DNA from: Anaerolineae bacterium
GTDB taxonomy: Bacteria > Chloroflexota > Anaerolineae > Anaerolineales > Anaerolineaceae
DNA: 64,000 nt
Assembly: GCA_013178295.1 (NCBI GenBank)
Contig: JABLWW010000005.1
Coordinates: forward strand, 62,001-126,000
Direction of reading: 5' to 3'
Numbering within the stretch: position 1 is the first letter of the stretch; the number at the start of each line of letters is the position of its first letter. The notes below the pieces were generated by a model. It did no database searches. It saw nothing but the letters and a program-made list of their open reading frames with translations, and was not told where the DNA came from. This document shows, piece after piece, positions 1-8,761 of this stretch. The position numbers and the translations under genes were made by a program.

Positions 1-1
1 T

Positions 2-520
2 CACCCATTGAATATTGGGCGGCTGGCGCAAAAGGGGAGGGAGCCTTTGTTTGTCCCATGCACGCCAGCAGGGGTAATGTATCTCTTAAGGCACGCAATT
101 GGCGATTTGCAGGGAAAGAGGGCTGTTGTGATTGGCAGGTCGAATATTGTCGGGATGCCACTGGCACTGATGCTGTTACGTGCCAATGTCACGGTGACGG
201 TTTGTCATTCGTACACGCGGCGGCTGGAGGAACATACTCGAATGGCGGATGTCCTCGTTTCTGCTATGGGAAAGCCTGCGGCTGTGCGCGGCGATTGGAT
301 TAAGCCCGGGGCGGTTGTGATTGACGTGGGTTTTAGTCGCGTGGAGGATTTGAGCCAGAAAAGAGGTTACCGCTTGGTGGGGGATGTGGCTTTTGAAGAA
401 GTAGCCCGTGTTGCTGGATATATCACGCCGGTGCCTGGTGGCGTGGGTCCAATGACGATTGCCATGTTGCTCAAGAATACGGTCAGGGCGGCGAAAATTC
501 TTGGTCATAATGGCGAGTGA
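2..520 (+). CDS. folD: Bifunctional methylenetetrahydrofolate dehydrogenase/cyclohydrolase FolD, 3' part
   Basis: FolD interconverts methylene-, methenyl- and formyl-tetrahydrofolate in the cytosol for one-carbon metabolism. The reading frame is open to the left edge, so the N-terminal catalytic domain (with the usual YxxxK) lies outside the window. What remains is the NADP-binding half: [19 protein letters not shown], the Rossmann segment [31 protein letters not shown] and the C-terminal signature [21 protein letters not shown]. All of these match the family in order, and the end looks intact. The 81 bp to the next gene carry that gene's promoter, so folD ends its own transcription unit. Identification is secure; only the 5' part is missing. 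Confidence 0.95.
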   Translation, partial: HPLNIGRLAQKGREPLFVPCTPAGVMYLLRHAIGDLQGKRAVVIGRSNIVGMPLALMLLRANVTVTVCHSYTRRLEEHTRMADVLVSAMGKPAAVRGDWIKPGAVVIDVGFSRVEDLSQKRGYRLVGDVAFEEVARVAGYITPVPGGVGPMTIAMLLKNTVRAAKILGHNGE

Positions 521-540
521 AATTCGCCAAAAAGTTTAAT

Positions 541-551
541 TTGTCGGACAA
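541..551. promoter_or_regulatory. Upstream GntR-type operator half of a pair
   Basis: TTGTCGGACAA is a perfect 5-bp inverted repeat around one base and abuts the -35 box of the regulator promoter. It fits the GntR-family pattern T-N-G-T-NNN-A-C-N-A. The same core recurs at 584-598. That the adjacent GntR protein binds it is inference. Confidence 0.65.
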
Positions 552-580
552 TTGACAAAAGTTAAGGAGTCTGTTAAACT
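552..580 (+). promoter_or_regulatory. Sigma-70-like promoter of the GntR regulator gene
   Basis: TTGACA (552-557), a 17-bp spacer and TAAACT (575-580). The predicted start of transcription is about 586-588, inside the downstream palindrome. That leaves a leader of roughly 15 nt with no Shine-Dalgarno before the ATG at 602. Confidence 0.7.
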
Positions 581-583
581 GTA

Positions 584-598
584 ATTTGTCAGACAAAT
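584..598. promoter_or_regulatory. Downstream GntR-type operator over the transcription start
   Basis: ATTTGTCAGACAAAT is a perfect 7-bp inverted repeat around a central A. It shares the TTGTC-N-GACAA core with 541-551 and lies between the -10 box and the ATG. Centres are 45 bp apart. Binding here would block initiation, consistent with autorepression. Confidence 0.7.
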
Positions 599-601
599 AC
601 G

Positions 602-1330
602 ATGGCTTCTGAGAACACTCCGTTTTCCCGATTACAAATAGAACTGGCGAACCTGATTGCGAGAACATCAGCGGGTGAGCGGTTACCCAGCGAACCTAAG
701 CTGGCAAGCATGCTGGGGGTTTCGCGCGCAACACTGCGTGAGGCGATGCGCACTTTTGAGGGGCAGGGCTTGATTCGCAGAAAGCAGGGGCAGGGGACGT
801 TTGTGGTTGGACGCCCCAAGGTGATTGAAAGCGGGCTGGAGGTGCTGGAGAGTATTGAAACGCTGGCGCGCAAGATTGACCTGAAAGTGTCCATGGGCGA
901 AGTCAAAGTGGAGATGATCAAAACGGACATGGAACAGGCGCAAGCGTTGGGGGTTACTGAAGGGGTGCAGGTTATCCGGGTAGATCGGGTGATTTATGCT
1001 GAGAATCGCCCGGTTGCTAGATTGGTGGATGTGCTTCCCTGCGACGTTATTCTTCCGGAGGAACTGAAGCAGGACTTTACAGGTTCTGTACTGGATTTTC
1101 TGTTGCGGCGTGGGGTGCCTGCTCTGTCTAATTCTCGAACAGAAATACGGGCTGTGGCAGCATCGCCTGAGGTGGCGCGTGCGCTTCAAATACAGCGCGG
1201 TGATGTTTTGTTACAATTCATTGCCAGACTATTTGACGTTTCGGGGAGGGTGGTTGACTATTCTCTGAGCTACTTTTTACCTGGCTATTTTCGTTTTCAT
1301 GTCATTCGAAAACTTGAGAAGGATACTTAG
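602..1330 (+). CDS. GntR family transcriptional regulator with UTRA ligand domain (HutC subfamily)
   Basis: A 242-residue regulator. Residues about 8-75 form the GntR winged helix (RLPSEPKLASMLGVSRATLREAMRTFEGQGLI, then RKQGQGTFV). Residues about 95-238 fit a UTRA effector-binding domain, ending in DYSLSYFLPGYFRFHVIR. UTRA proteins sense small metabolites such as amino sugars, histidine-derived compounds or nucleosides; the ligand here is unknown. The gene is the first of the carbamoyltransferase block, and two palindromes bracket its promoter, so it probably represses itself and perhaps the genes downstream. I see no further copy of the operator ahead of 1401, 6519 or 8762. The start at 602 is the only ATG compatible with the promoter. 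Confidence 0.88.
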   Translation: MASENTPFSRLQIELANLIARTSAGERLPSEPKLASMLGVSRATLREAMRTFEGQGLIRRKQGQGTFVVGRPKVIESGLEVLESIETLARKIDLKVSMGEVKVEMIKTDMEQAQALGVTEGVQVIRVDRVIYAENRPVARLVDVLPCDVILPEELKQDFTGSVLDFLLRRGVPALSNSRTEIRAVAASPEVARALQIQRGDVLLQFIARLFDVSGRVVDYSLSYFLPGYFRFHVIRKLEKDT

Positions 1331-1400
1331 GAATTGTGCTCAACGAAGCGTGTGGCGGCTTCGCGATAAATCTCTCATATAAAAAACAGGAGGTATGATC

Positions 1401-2354
1401 ATGCGTAGCTTTTTGGGACGAGATATTCTTTCGTTGAAGGATTTTGAACGGGCAGAGTTCTTCCGCATCTTTGAGGTGGCTGATGAGCTGGCGCCAATTG
1501 CCCGCAATCGCCGCAACTGTGATCTGCTCAAGGAAAAGACACTGGTGGCGGCTTTTTATCAACCTAGCACACGCACGCGCCTTGCGCACGAGGCTGCTAT
1601 GCATCGACTGGGTGGGCATGTGTGCGGTTTTGCTGACCCCAAAATGACCCGTGCTGGTGATTTTTATCAGGAGTCGATCAAGGACACGGTGCATATGCTG
1701 GAGTATTATGGAGATGTGATTGTCATGCGCCACTTTCAACAGGGCGCTCCGCACGAAGCGGCGAAATGGGCGAGCATCCCGGTGATCAATGCAGGTGATG
1801 GCTGGGGAGAGCATCCGACTCAAGTCTTGACCGACCTGTATACGGTGCTTAAGGAGAAAGGCACGCTGGATGGGCTTACTTTCTTGTGCATTGGTGATAT
1901 GCGCATGCGTACCATGCACTCGATTTCTTATGCTATGAGCCAGTTTGACAGTAAACTCATCTATGTTTCTCCACCCAATATGAGCCTTTTGCCCGAGTTC
2001 AAGGCAGAGTTAGATCAATACAATATCCAGTACAAGGAAGCTGACCATGTTGCCGATGTGATACACGAGGCAGATGTCATTTATATGGAACCTGTGGTTC
2101 AGCCAGACTACACCGCTTCGCGACAGGAAAAGGCGGATAAATATGATTTGACCCCGTCAAATTACAAAGTTACCCGCGAGCTTTTAGCCCAAAAAGCCAA
2201 GAGCGATGCCATCATTTTGCACTCGCTGCCGCGCATGGACGAACTGCCGACCGATGTGGATATTACCCGTCATGCTCGCTACTGGCAGGAAGCTTTTAAC
2301 GGCGTGGTAATGCGCATGGCATTGCTTGCCCTGATTCTTGGCGCGATGGAGTAA
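1401..2354 (+). CDS. Aspartate carbamoyltransferase-like protein of uncertain acceptor
   Basis: A 317-residue member of the aspartate/ornithine carbamoyltransferase superfamily, closest in overall layout to PyrB. The carbamoyl-phosphate site is intact: STRTRLAHEAAMHRLGG, IVMRH, NAGDGWGEHPTQ and the loop HSLPRMDELPTDVD. Positions that hold aspartate in E. coli PyrB differ. The loop with Lys84 (KKGET) reads FYQES, and TRVQ (Arg229, Gln231) reads EPVV. The acceptor may therefore not be aspartate. AGGAGG at 1388-1393 is 7 nt from the ATG at 1401 and only 1 nt from the ATG at 1395, so 1401 is preferred. It shares an N-terminal pattern (FLGRD / YLRGRD) with the carbamoyltransferase at 6519. It could still be a divergent PyrB. 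Confidence 0.8.
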   Translation: MRSFLGRDILSLKDFERAEFFRIFEVADELAPIARNRRNCDLLKEKTLVAAFYQPSTRTRLAHEAAMHRLGGHVCGFADPKMTRAGDFYQESIKDTVHMLEYYGDVIVMRHFQQGAPHEAAKWASIPVINAGDGWGEHPTQVLTDLYTVLKEKGTLDGLTFLCIGDMRMRTMHSISYAMSQFDSKLIYVSPPNMSLLPEFKAELDQYNIQYKEADHVADVIHEADVIYMEPVVQPDYTASRQEKADKYDLTPSNYKVTRELLAQKAKSDAIILHSLPRMDELPTDVDITRHARYWQEAFNGVVMRMALLALILGAME

Positions 2355-2424
2355 GAGAATATCTATTGATGGATCAAAAGGATGCCTGGCACGCTTTGGC
2401 GAGTCAGGCATCCACAAAGCAGAT

Positions 2425-4419
2425 ATGCGAAACTGGAGAGTTCCGCTCTTCTTATTTGTTCTTTGCCTGCTAACTTTTGGGGTATATATTCCCTGGCTGG
2501 GATTGTACGGTGATGACTGGCAGTACCTGTATGCCTATCATTTGCTCGGCGCAGGAGAGTTTCCCAATTTTGTGGCGGCTGACCGCCCGCTCTCGGCATG
2601 GGTCTATATGTTGTTTACCCCGCTTCTGGGGGAAAATGTGTGGGCTTATCAGCTTCTGGTGTTGCTTTTACGCTGGCTGGGAGGGGTTGGTATATGGTGG
2701 GTGCTTCGTACATTGCTGCCCGAGCGAAACCATATTGCGTCTTGGGTGGCTGCTTTGTTTGTCGTCTACCCTAGCTTTAAGCAGCAGTGGCTGCCGCTTG
2801 AATATGTTCTGCATTTTTCTATTCTGGCGTTATTTTTCCTCTCGCTGGTTTTAATGCTTCGAGCAGTTGCAACCCCAAACAGGTACTGGGTGTTCACCAT
2901 TCCGGCGTTGATAGCCTCTTTGGGCATGTTTTCCGTGGAATATTTTGTTGGTCTGGAGTTTCTACGCCCTGCATTGCTGTGGCTGATGCTTGGGCAGGAA
3001 ACAGATCATCCTGGTAGAAAACTAAGGCGAACGTTCTTTCTTTGGCTGCCGTATCTCATGGTGTTGGTTGCCTTTATTATCTGGCGTGTTTTTATCTATC
3101 AATTTCAGTATTATGAACCGAAGCTGATTGAGAGCCTGTTGAGCAATCCTGTTAAGGGAGCATTTGGGTTGGTGTGGCGTGTGCTGGGTGATTTGATTCT
3201 AGTGATATTTAGCACATGGGGGCAGGCATGGCAGGGTTTGACGGGCGCTCGAGCGGTTATAATGTATGCGACGTTTTTGCTTCTGGTGTTTGTTTTCCTG
3301 GCGTGGGGGTTACGGAGAGTGATTTCTCCTGCATACAACCAAGAACAAATGACTGAAAGGGGCACTCTCTGGATGATTGGTATGGGCGCGGTTGCCATGC
3401 TGGTGGCAGGCTTGCCTTTTTGGGTGGTGGATGTTCCGCTGTGGATTGTTTTTCCATGGGACCGTTCTACTTTGCCGTTTATGTTGGGGGCAAGCATGTT
3501 CGTGATTGGGCTGGTGGTGTTGCTGATACGCCCTAAGTTTCAGGTATTTGTGGTGGCGGGTTTTTTGACGCTGGCAGTGGGGATTCATTTTCAAACGGCG
3601 CAGACCTATCGCACCGAATGGCGTTATTTGCAAAATTTTCTTTGGCAGTTGACCTGGCGCGCTCCGGGCATTCGTGAAAACACGATTTTGCTGACCGATG
3701 CGTTGCCGTTTAACTATTATGGGGATAACAGCCTTTCTCCGGCTTTGAATTGGACGTATGCCCCTGATTTGAGAGAGCGGCAAATTCCATATCGAATTTT
3801 TGACCTCAACATTCGTTCTGGTTCTTTTTTCCCTACATTGGGTAGGGATTTGCCTGTGACTCATAATTATCGTTCGTTTCGTTTTCAGGGCAACACATCC
3901 GCAATGGTGTTGGTGTACTATAACCCGCCGGGATGTCTACGCATTGTTGATGCGCAAGAGGGCGTTTTGATACCGGGTTTGCCGCCGCGGCTCAAGGATG
4001 CGGCGTATCTTTCACGGCTGGACTTGATTGACCCGCAAAGTAATCCACCGGCGCGCCCGCCAAAAGTGGTTGGGGCGCAGCCTGAACTTGCATGGTGTTA
4101 CTTTTTTGAAAAAGCTGAATTGGCTGCCCAGCAGGGACAATGGCAGACGGTGGTTGATCTGGGAAATAAGGCGTTTGAGCAGTCATACCGTCCTGCGGAG
4201 CTGTCGGAATATTTGGTTTTTATCAAGGGGTATGCGCATGTTCATAACCTGGATGAAGCTACCCGGTTGAGCCAGGAGATGAGCGCTGAGGCAGACGAAA
4301 CCGTGCTTTCGGCGCTGTGCGCTACATGGGATCGTTTGGAAAAAAGTGGTGTCTTTTCTGCGGATGAAGGTTCCAGAATCGCGGTGGAAAAAGAAAAATT
4401 GAATTGCGGAAATGGCTAA
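2425..4419 (+). CDS. Polytopic membrane protein, GT-C-like, paralogue 1
   Basis: A 664-residue protein with about ten or more hydrophobic segments up to residue ~430, then a soluble C-terminal part. Near the N terminus, after the first membrane segment, it has YGDDWQYLYAYHLLG and DRPLSAWVY. An acidic pair in the first extracytoplasmic loop is typical of GT-C glycosyltransferases, but no family is recognised with certainty. The C-terminal ~120 residues (ELAWCYFFEKAELAAQQGQW onward) look like TPR-type helices. It is about 700 residues like its neighbour at 4412, with which it shares motifs throughout: a tandem duplication. The frame continues upstream into the preceding gene without an ATG; 2425 is the first ATG, with no clear ribosome site. 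Function unknown. Confidence 0.75.
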   Translation: MRNWRVPLFLFVLCLLTFGVYIPWLGLYGDDWQYLYAYHLLGAGEFPNFVAADRPLSAWVYMLFTPLLGENVWAYQLLVLLLRWLGGVGIWWVLRTLLPERNHIASWVAALFVVYPSFKQQWLPLEYVLHFSILALFFLSLVLMLRAVATPNRYWVFTIPALIASLGMFSVEYFVGLEFLRPALLWLMLGQETDHPGRKLRRTFFLWLPYLMVLVAFIIWRVFIYQFQYYEPKLIESLLSNPVKGAFGLVWRVLGDLILVIFSTWGQAWQGLTGARAVIMYATFLLLVFVFLAWGLRRVISPAYNQEQMTERGTLWMIGMGAVAMLVAGLPFWVVDVPLWIVFPWDRSTLPFMLGASMFVIGLVVLLIRPKFQVFVVAGFLTLAVGIHFQTAQTYRTEWRYLQNFLWQLTWRAPGIRENTILLTDALPFNYYGDNSLSPALNWTYAPDLRERQIPYRIFDLNIRSGSFFPTLGRDLPVTHNYRSFRFQGNTSAMVLVYYNPPGCLRIVDAQEGVLIPGLPPRLKDAAYLSRLDLIDPQSNPPARPPKVVGAQPELAWCYFFEKAELAAQQGQWQTVVDLGNKAFEQSYRPAELSEYLVFIKGYAHVHNLDEATRLSQEMSAEADETVLSALCATWDRLEKSGVFSADEGSRIAVEKEKLNCGNG

Positions 4420-6466
4420 TCTAATGAGACTTAATCGCCTTTTTCTTGAACAAAAGCATATTCCCTGGCTTCTGGCATGGGTGGTGGTATTGAGCTACGG
4501 GATTTATATTTTTGGGTTTGGTTTTTATGGCGATGACTGGTCTTATATCTATTATCACCATTTGCTGGGTTTTGGCGGGCCGGGTGATTTTGCTGCAACG
4601 GATCGCCCGTTGTCGGCGCTGTTTTACAATCCGGTAATTGCGGTTCTGGGTGAAACGCCGCTGGGTTATCATGTGCTTTTGCTGGTGTTACGCTGGCTGA
4701 GTGCGTTTTTGTTTTATAAAGTTATGTGTCTTGTCTGGGCTGGTAAATGGCAGCAGGTCGCCTGGATGGCGGTGCTTTTTGCGGTGTACCCCGGTTTTCG
4801 GCAGCAGCCTATTGCCGTCGAATTTATTCTTCACTTTTTCAACCTGGATGTATTCTTATTTTCTCTTTTGGCGATGGTCTGGGCGATCAGATCACCCTCG
4901 CGTTTTTGGCTCTGGATGGGGGTTTCGTGGATTGCGTGCGCTGGTGTTTTTATGATGGAATATTTTGTTGGGCTGGAAGTGTTGCGCCCCTTATTGCTCT
5001 GGTACGTGATTAGCTCTGGCAAAGATGAGCCTGGTAGGAGAAAAAGCCTTCGCTTGACCATTCGGTATTGGCTGCCATATATTGCTGTTCTTGGCGCTTT
5101 TCTGGTTTGGCGGGTATTTGTCTTTAAGTTTCCCACGTACCAGCCCTCGTTCTTTAAGGATTTTGGTACTGCTCCGCTGGACACGGTGGTGAGGTTGCTG
5201 CGCAGCATTGTGAGTTCTTATAAAACGGCGGGCTACAATGGCTGGCGGTTGATGTTGAGTGTTCTGGCTGGTTTAGACCAGGCACAGCGCAAGGTGTATT
5301 TCTTTTTGATTGTTCTGGGGGCATTGACAACGTTCTTTGCTTTCTGGCGCATCAAACCCGAAGAAAAGCGTGTTTCTTTGCCCTTTCCATCCGTTTGGAA
5401 GGAATGGGGCTGGCAGCCATTGGCGCTGGGACTGGTGATGGTCTTTGCTGGTGGGTGGCCTTTTTGGCTGACGAACATACCTATTGAAGCCAGCTTTCCC
5501 TGGGATCGCTCGCTTTTGCCTTTCATACCGGGCGTGTGTGTGCTCACCGTTGGATTGGTTGAACTGGTAGTGCATATCCACTGGAGAAAGGTTTTGCTTG
5601 CTGTGATGGTTGGGCTGGCAGTGGGAACGCACTTTGCCAATGCGCTGGTGTATCGCGCCGAGTGGGAAAATTTGCGTCAGATGTTCTGGCAATTTGCCTG
5701 GCGGGCGCCCAATCTGGAGCGAGGCACCATCCTGATGTCGTCGGATATACCGCTCTATCGTGTCAGTGACAATGGGCTGACCTCGCCGCTTAACTGGATG
5801 TATGCCCCGCAGCATAGCGACCGTGACCTGCCCTATAAGTTTTTTGATTTGGATTTGCGTCTCGGAGAGGAATATACGGGGCTGCCCGGTCTGGAAAAAG
5901 ATCTGCCAGTTACGCATCATTATCGTTCACTATTTTTCTCCAGCACGACCTCGCATTGTCTTGTCTTTTTCTACCGTCTAGGCAGCTGTGTGCATATTTT
6001 GTCGCCAGAGGATGCGATTTTGCCGGGGCTGCCGCAAAAAGTGGTTGATACACTGCCGCTGTCCAATCTTGCAATGATTCGGTTGAATGCTGAATCCGCA
6101 GCGCGCCCGCCTGTAGAGTGGGGCGGAGAGCCTGAACATGGCTGGTGCTATTATTTTCAGCAGGCTGATCTGGCGCGTCAGAAGCAAGATTGGAACACTG
6201 TGATTGCACTCGGAGACCAGGCTTTTGAGAAGTCGCTTTATGCGGTTGACCGTATGGAGTATCGCCCATTTATTGAAGGATATGCACACGCCGCCCGCTG
6301 GCAGCAGGCGCGTGATCTGTCGCTTTTGGTGTATGAGGATGCGTTGTTAAGACCTGCCTTGTGTTTATGGTGGAAGAAAATCTATACTGATCTATCTAAA
6401 GATACGGAGGCTGAGAGCGCAATACGTGAAATTGTAACAGAGGTCAATTGTCCGTTAGAATCATAA
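4412..6466 (+). CDS. Polytopic membrane protein, GT-C-like, paralogue 2
   Basis: A 684-residue paralogue of the preceding gene, overlapping its stop by 8 bp and so translationally coupled. Shared landmarks include YGDDWSYIYYHHLLG, DRPLSALFY, a membrane segment with MEYFVGLEVLRPLLLW, PFWLTNIP.EASFPWDRSLLPF, DLPVTHHYRS and the C-terminal GWCYYFQQADLARQKQDW. The last resembles one TPR-like helix pair. Both copies lie between two carbamoyltransferases without belonging to any known carbamoyl pathway. They may act on cell-surface glycans, or their position may be incidental. GCGGAA ahead of the ATG at 4412 is a weak ribosome site; a second ATG at 4424 is possible. Confidence 0.75.
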   Translation: MANLMRLNRLFLEQKHIPWLLAWVVVLSYGIYIFGFGFYGDDWSYIYYHHLLGFGGPGDFAATDRPLSALFYNPVIAVLGETPLGYHVLLLVLRWLSAFLFYKVMCLVWAGKWQQVAWMAVLFAVYPGFRQQPIAVEFILHFFNLDVFLFSLLAMVWAIRSPSRFWLWMGVSWIACAGVFMMEYFVGLEVLRPLLLWYVISSGKDEPGRRKSLRLTIRYWLPYIAVLGAFLVWRVFVFKFPTYQPSFFKDFGTAPLDTVVRLLRSIVSSYKTAGYNGWRLMLSVLAGLDQAQRKVYFFLIVLGALTTFFAFWRIKPEEKRVSLPFPSVWKEWGWQPLALGLVMVFAGGWPFWLTNIPIEASFPWDRSLLPFIPGVCVLTVGLVELVVHIHWRKVLLAVMVGLAVGTHFANALVYRAEWENLRQMFWQFAWRAPNLERGTILMSSDIPLYRVSDNGLTSPLNWMYAPQHSDRDLPYKFFDLDLRLGEEYTGLPGLEKDLPVTHHYRSLFFSSTTSHCLVFFYRLGSCVHILSPEDAILPGLPQKVVDTLPLSNLAMIRLNAESAARPPVEWGGEPEHGWCYYFQQADLARQKQDWNTVIALGDQAFEKSLYAVDRMEYRPFIEGYAHAARWQQARDLSLLVYEDALLRPALCLWWKKIYTDLSKDTEAESAIREIVTEVNCPLES

Positions 6467-6518
6467 AGTCTGTGAAAATCATGCAGTAAAATCTTTGTTT
6501 TGGAAAGGAGTGTATTGT

Positions 6519-7499
6519 ATGCAAACCTATTTACGGGGACGAGATCTGATTGGCGATCTTGATTTTAGCAAGGAAGAAGTCGAAACAGTGCTGGAGGTCG
6601 CTTTTGATTTGAAGCGTAAACGGGCTACCAATGAGCCAACCCCCTATCTGCGGGATAAAGTTCTGGCAATGCTGTTCTTCTTTAGCAGCACACGCACCCG
6701 TGGGTCATTTGAAGCGGGTATGGCGCATCTTGGCGGTCATGCGGCTTTTATTGAGAGCAAAACGACACAGATCGCACATGGCGATACCCCAAAAGAGATT
6801 GGCGAGATATTTGGACGTTATTTTGATGGAATTGCCATCCGCCATGTGGATTGGGGTGTGGGCAACAAATATCTCAACGAGGTGGCTAAGTACTCGCGTG
6901 TTCCTGTGCTGAATATGCAATGCGATGTCTATCACCCGTTCCAGTGTCTTGCGGACCTGATGACCATCATAGAGAAGAAAGGGCGCGATTTGCGTCGTAA
7001 GAAGATGGTGGTTTCGTGGGCGTATGCGGCTTCGTATCAAAAGCCCATGTCGGTGCCGCAAAGTCTGGTTTTGCAGATGCCGCGCTTTGGGATGGATATT
7101 GTTCTGGCGCACCCCCCGGAGTTTCGCCTGATGCCTGAGATTATGGAGCAGGCGCAAGAGCAGGCGCGTAAATTCGGCGTTGGCTTTGAAGTGATGGATG
7201 ATATGGAAAAGGCATTCCAGGGCGCAGATATTATTTATGCAAAGTCTTGGGGCGCCATGGTGCACACGCCGGATGCTGAGAAGGGAGCTGAGATTATCAA
7301 GAAGTATTCACACTGGATTACTGACGAGAAGAAGATGGCGCTGGCAAAACCCGATGCCATTTACATGCACCCCTTGCCCGCTGACCGCAACATTGAAGTT
7401 ACCGATGGGGTGATGGATGGCCTGCAGTCTGTGGTGTATGATGAGGCTGAAAATCGAATGCATGTCCAAGAAGCAGTGATGGCTTTAACCATGAGCTGA
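6519..7499 (+). CDS. ygeW: YgeW-type (knotted) carbamoyltransferase
   Basis: A 326-residue carbamoyltransferase. It has the carbamoyl-phosphate loop SSTRTRGSFEAGMAHLGGH, HPFQCLADL in place of the usual HPTQ, and WAYAASYQKPMSVPQS with RFGMDIVLAHPPEF. The C-terminal loop is MHPLPADRNIEVTDGVMDG. This combination is that of the YgeW / N-acetylornithine-type knotted branch rather than catabolic ornithine carbamoyltransferase, which has HCLPA. In gut bacteria, ygeW accompanies arcC in anaerobic urate/purine degradation clusters. Here it is 44 bp ahead of carbamate kinase, so phosphorolysis of a carbamoylated compound followed by ATP formation is the natural reading. GGAAAGGAG at 6501-6509 supports the ATG at 6519. 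The substrate is not provable from sequence. Confidence 0.83.
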   Translation: MQTYLRGRDLIGDLDFSKEEVETVLEVAFDLKRKRATNEPTPYLRDKVLAMLFFFSSTRTRGSFEAGMAHLGGHAAFIESKTTQIAHGDTPKEIGEIFGRYFDGIAIRHVDWGVGNKYLNEVAKYSRVPVLNMQCDVYHPFQCLADLMTIIEKKGRDLRRKKMVVSWAYAASYQKPMSVPQSLVLQMPRFGMDIVLAHPPEFRLMPEIMEQAQEQARKFGVGFEVMDDMEKAFQGADIIYAKSWGAMVHTPDAEKGAEIIKKYSHWITDEKKMALAKPDAIYMHPLPADRNIEVTDGVMDGLQSVVYDEAENRMHVQEAVMALTMS

Positions 7500-7543
7500 G
7501 ATTAAAAACCAATATTATATTTATTTACGAAAGGAAAGAAAAA

Positions 7544-8497
7544 ATGACCAAGAAATTAGCAGTAGTAGCCATTGGCGGAAATTCTCTCATTAAGGATGCA
7601 CAACACCAGACCGTTGAGGATCAATATCAGGCAGCCAAAGAAACCACTCATCACATTGCCGATATGATTGAGGCAGGATGGGATGTGGCTATCGGACATG
7701 GCAATGGTCCTCAGGTTGGTTTTATTCTTCGCCGCTCGGAAATTGCGGCAAAAGTGGAAGGGATGCATGAGGTGCCCCTGGATGTTTGTGGCGCGGATAG
7801 CCAGGGCGCTATCGGGTATGCCCTGCAGCAGAACCTTCAGAATGAACTGTATCACCGCGGAATTAAAAAGAACTGCTGCACCATTGTGACACAGGTGTTA
7901 GTAGACCGAAATGACAAAGCATTTCAGAACCCTACCAAACCCATTGGCGGATTTATGGATGAGGCAGAGGCAAAGAAACGCGAAAGGGAAATGGGCTGGA
8001 ATGTTGTTGAGGATGCTGGACGCGGCTGGCGGCGGGTTGTGGCTTCCCCATTGCCAAAAGAGGTTGTTGAGCTGGATTCGGTAAAGACGCTATTGGATGC
8101 TGGTGTTGTAGTAATCACCGTTGGCGGCGGAGGTATTCCGGTGATTGATGACGGAAACGGCAATTATCAGGGGGTGGCTGCGGTGATTGATAAGGACTAT
8201 GCCAGCAGCCTTCTGGCACGCGAGATCAAGGCAGACCTGTTCTTGATCTCGACTGCGGTTGAGAAGGTTGCTATCAATTTTGGCAAACCGGATCAGAAGT
8301 GGCTGGATAAGATGACGCTGGCGGAAGCCAAACAGTATCTTGCGGAGGGTACGCATTTTGCCAAAGGCTCTATGGCGCCTAAAATACAGGCAATCATCTG
8401 GTATTTGGAGGCTGGTGGGAAACATGCCATCATTACCAATCCTGAAAATATTGGGCGCGCTTTGAGAGGTGAAACCGGCACCCATATTGTGCCGTAA
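7544..8497 (+). CDS. arcC: Carbamate kinase
   Basis: A 317-residue amino-acid-kinase-fold enzyme that converts carbamoyl phosphate and ADP to ATP plus carbamate (then CO2 and ammonia). The motifs are AIGGNSLIKD at the N terminus, GHGNGPQVGFILRRSE, PLDVCGADSQGAIGYALQQ, TVGGGGIPVI and KDYASSLLAREIKADLFLISTAVEKV. The length is standard. It follows the YgeW-like gene, has the ribosome site GAAAGGAAAG, and is closed by a strong terminator at 8522-8567. Its job here is most likely the energy-yielding last step of the carbamoyl pathway. Confidence 0.96.
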   Translation: MTKKLAVVAIGGNSLIKDAQHQTVEDQYQAAKETTHHIADMIEAGWDVAIGHGNGPQVGFILRRSEIAAKVEGMHEVPLDVCGADSQGAIGYALQQNLQNELYHRGIKKNCCTIVTQVLVDRNDKAFQNPTKPIGGFMDEAEAKKREREMGWNVVEDAGRGWRRVVASPLPKEVVELDSVKTLLDAGVVVITVGGGGIPVIDDGNGNYQGVAAVIDKDYASSLLAREIKADLFLISTAVEKVAINFGKPDQKWLDKMTLAEAKQYLAEGTHFAKGSMAPKIQAIIWYLEAGGKHAIITNPENIGRALRGETGTHIVP

Positions 8498-8521
8498 ATC
8501 CCACCGTGTTTTTCCCTATCT

Positions 8522-8567
8522 CCATTCCCCCATTCTTACAATGGGGGAATGGAATCTTAAATTTTTT
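8522..8567 (+). terminator. Intrinsic terminator after arcC
   Basis: Perfect 13-bp stem CCATTCCCCCATT (8522-8534) / AATGGGGGAATGG (8540-8552) with a 5-nt loop, followed after a few bases by a six-T run. It separates the carbamoyl genes from the transporter operon. The rest of the 264-nt gap shows a TAAAAT at 8599-8604 without a good -35 and no other clear element. Confidence 0.85.
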
Positions 8568-8761
8568 CAACACAACGTGTCAGAGCTTGTTTTTATTGTA
8601 AAATAGGGATATGTGAGTTCGGTTTTGATGAATAGGGGCTGATGTTACAACTGAATATTCAATCTGCGGTACTCTAAGGAGGTGGTCATATTCGTCAGTG
8701 ACAGGTTGTGGTGTTGTTTGTTGAAAACTGATAAAACCAAAAATCTCGAGAGGAGTTGAAT

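Noticed and set aside
1344..1363. Hairpin CGAAGC/GCTTCG as terminator after the GntR gene
   Set aside because: Short stem, no T run; read-through into the carbamoyltransferase gene is likely.
2338..2424. N-terminal extension of the first membrane paralogue
   Set aside because: It overlaps the carbamoyltransferase stop, has a TTG start and contains no conserved residues shared with the paralogue.
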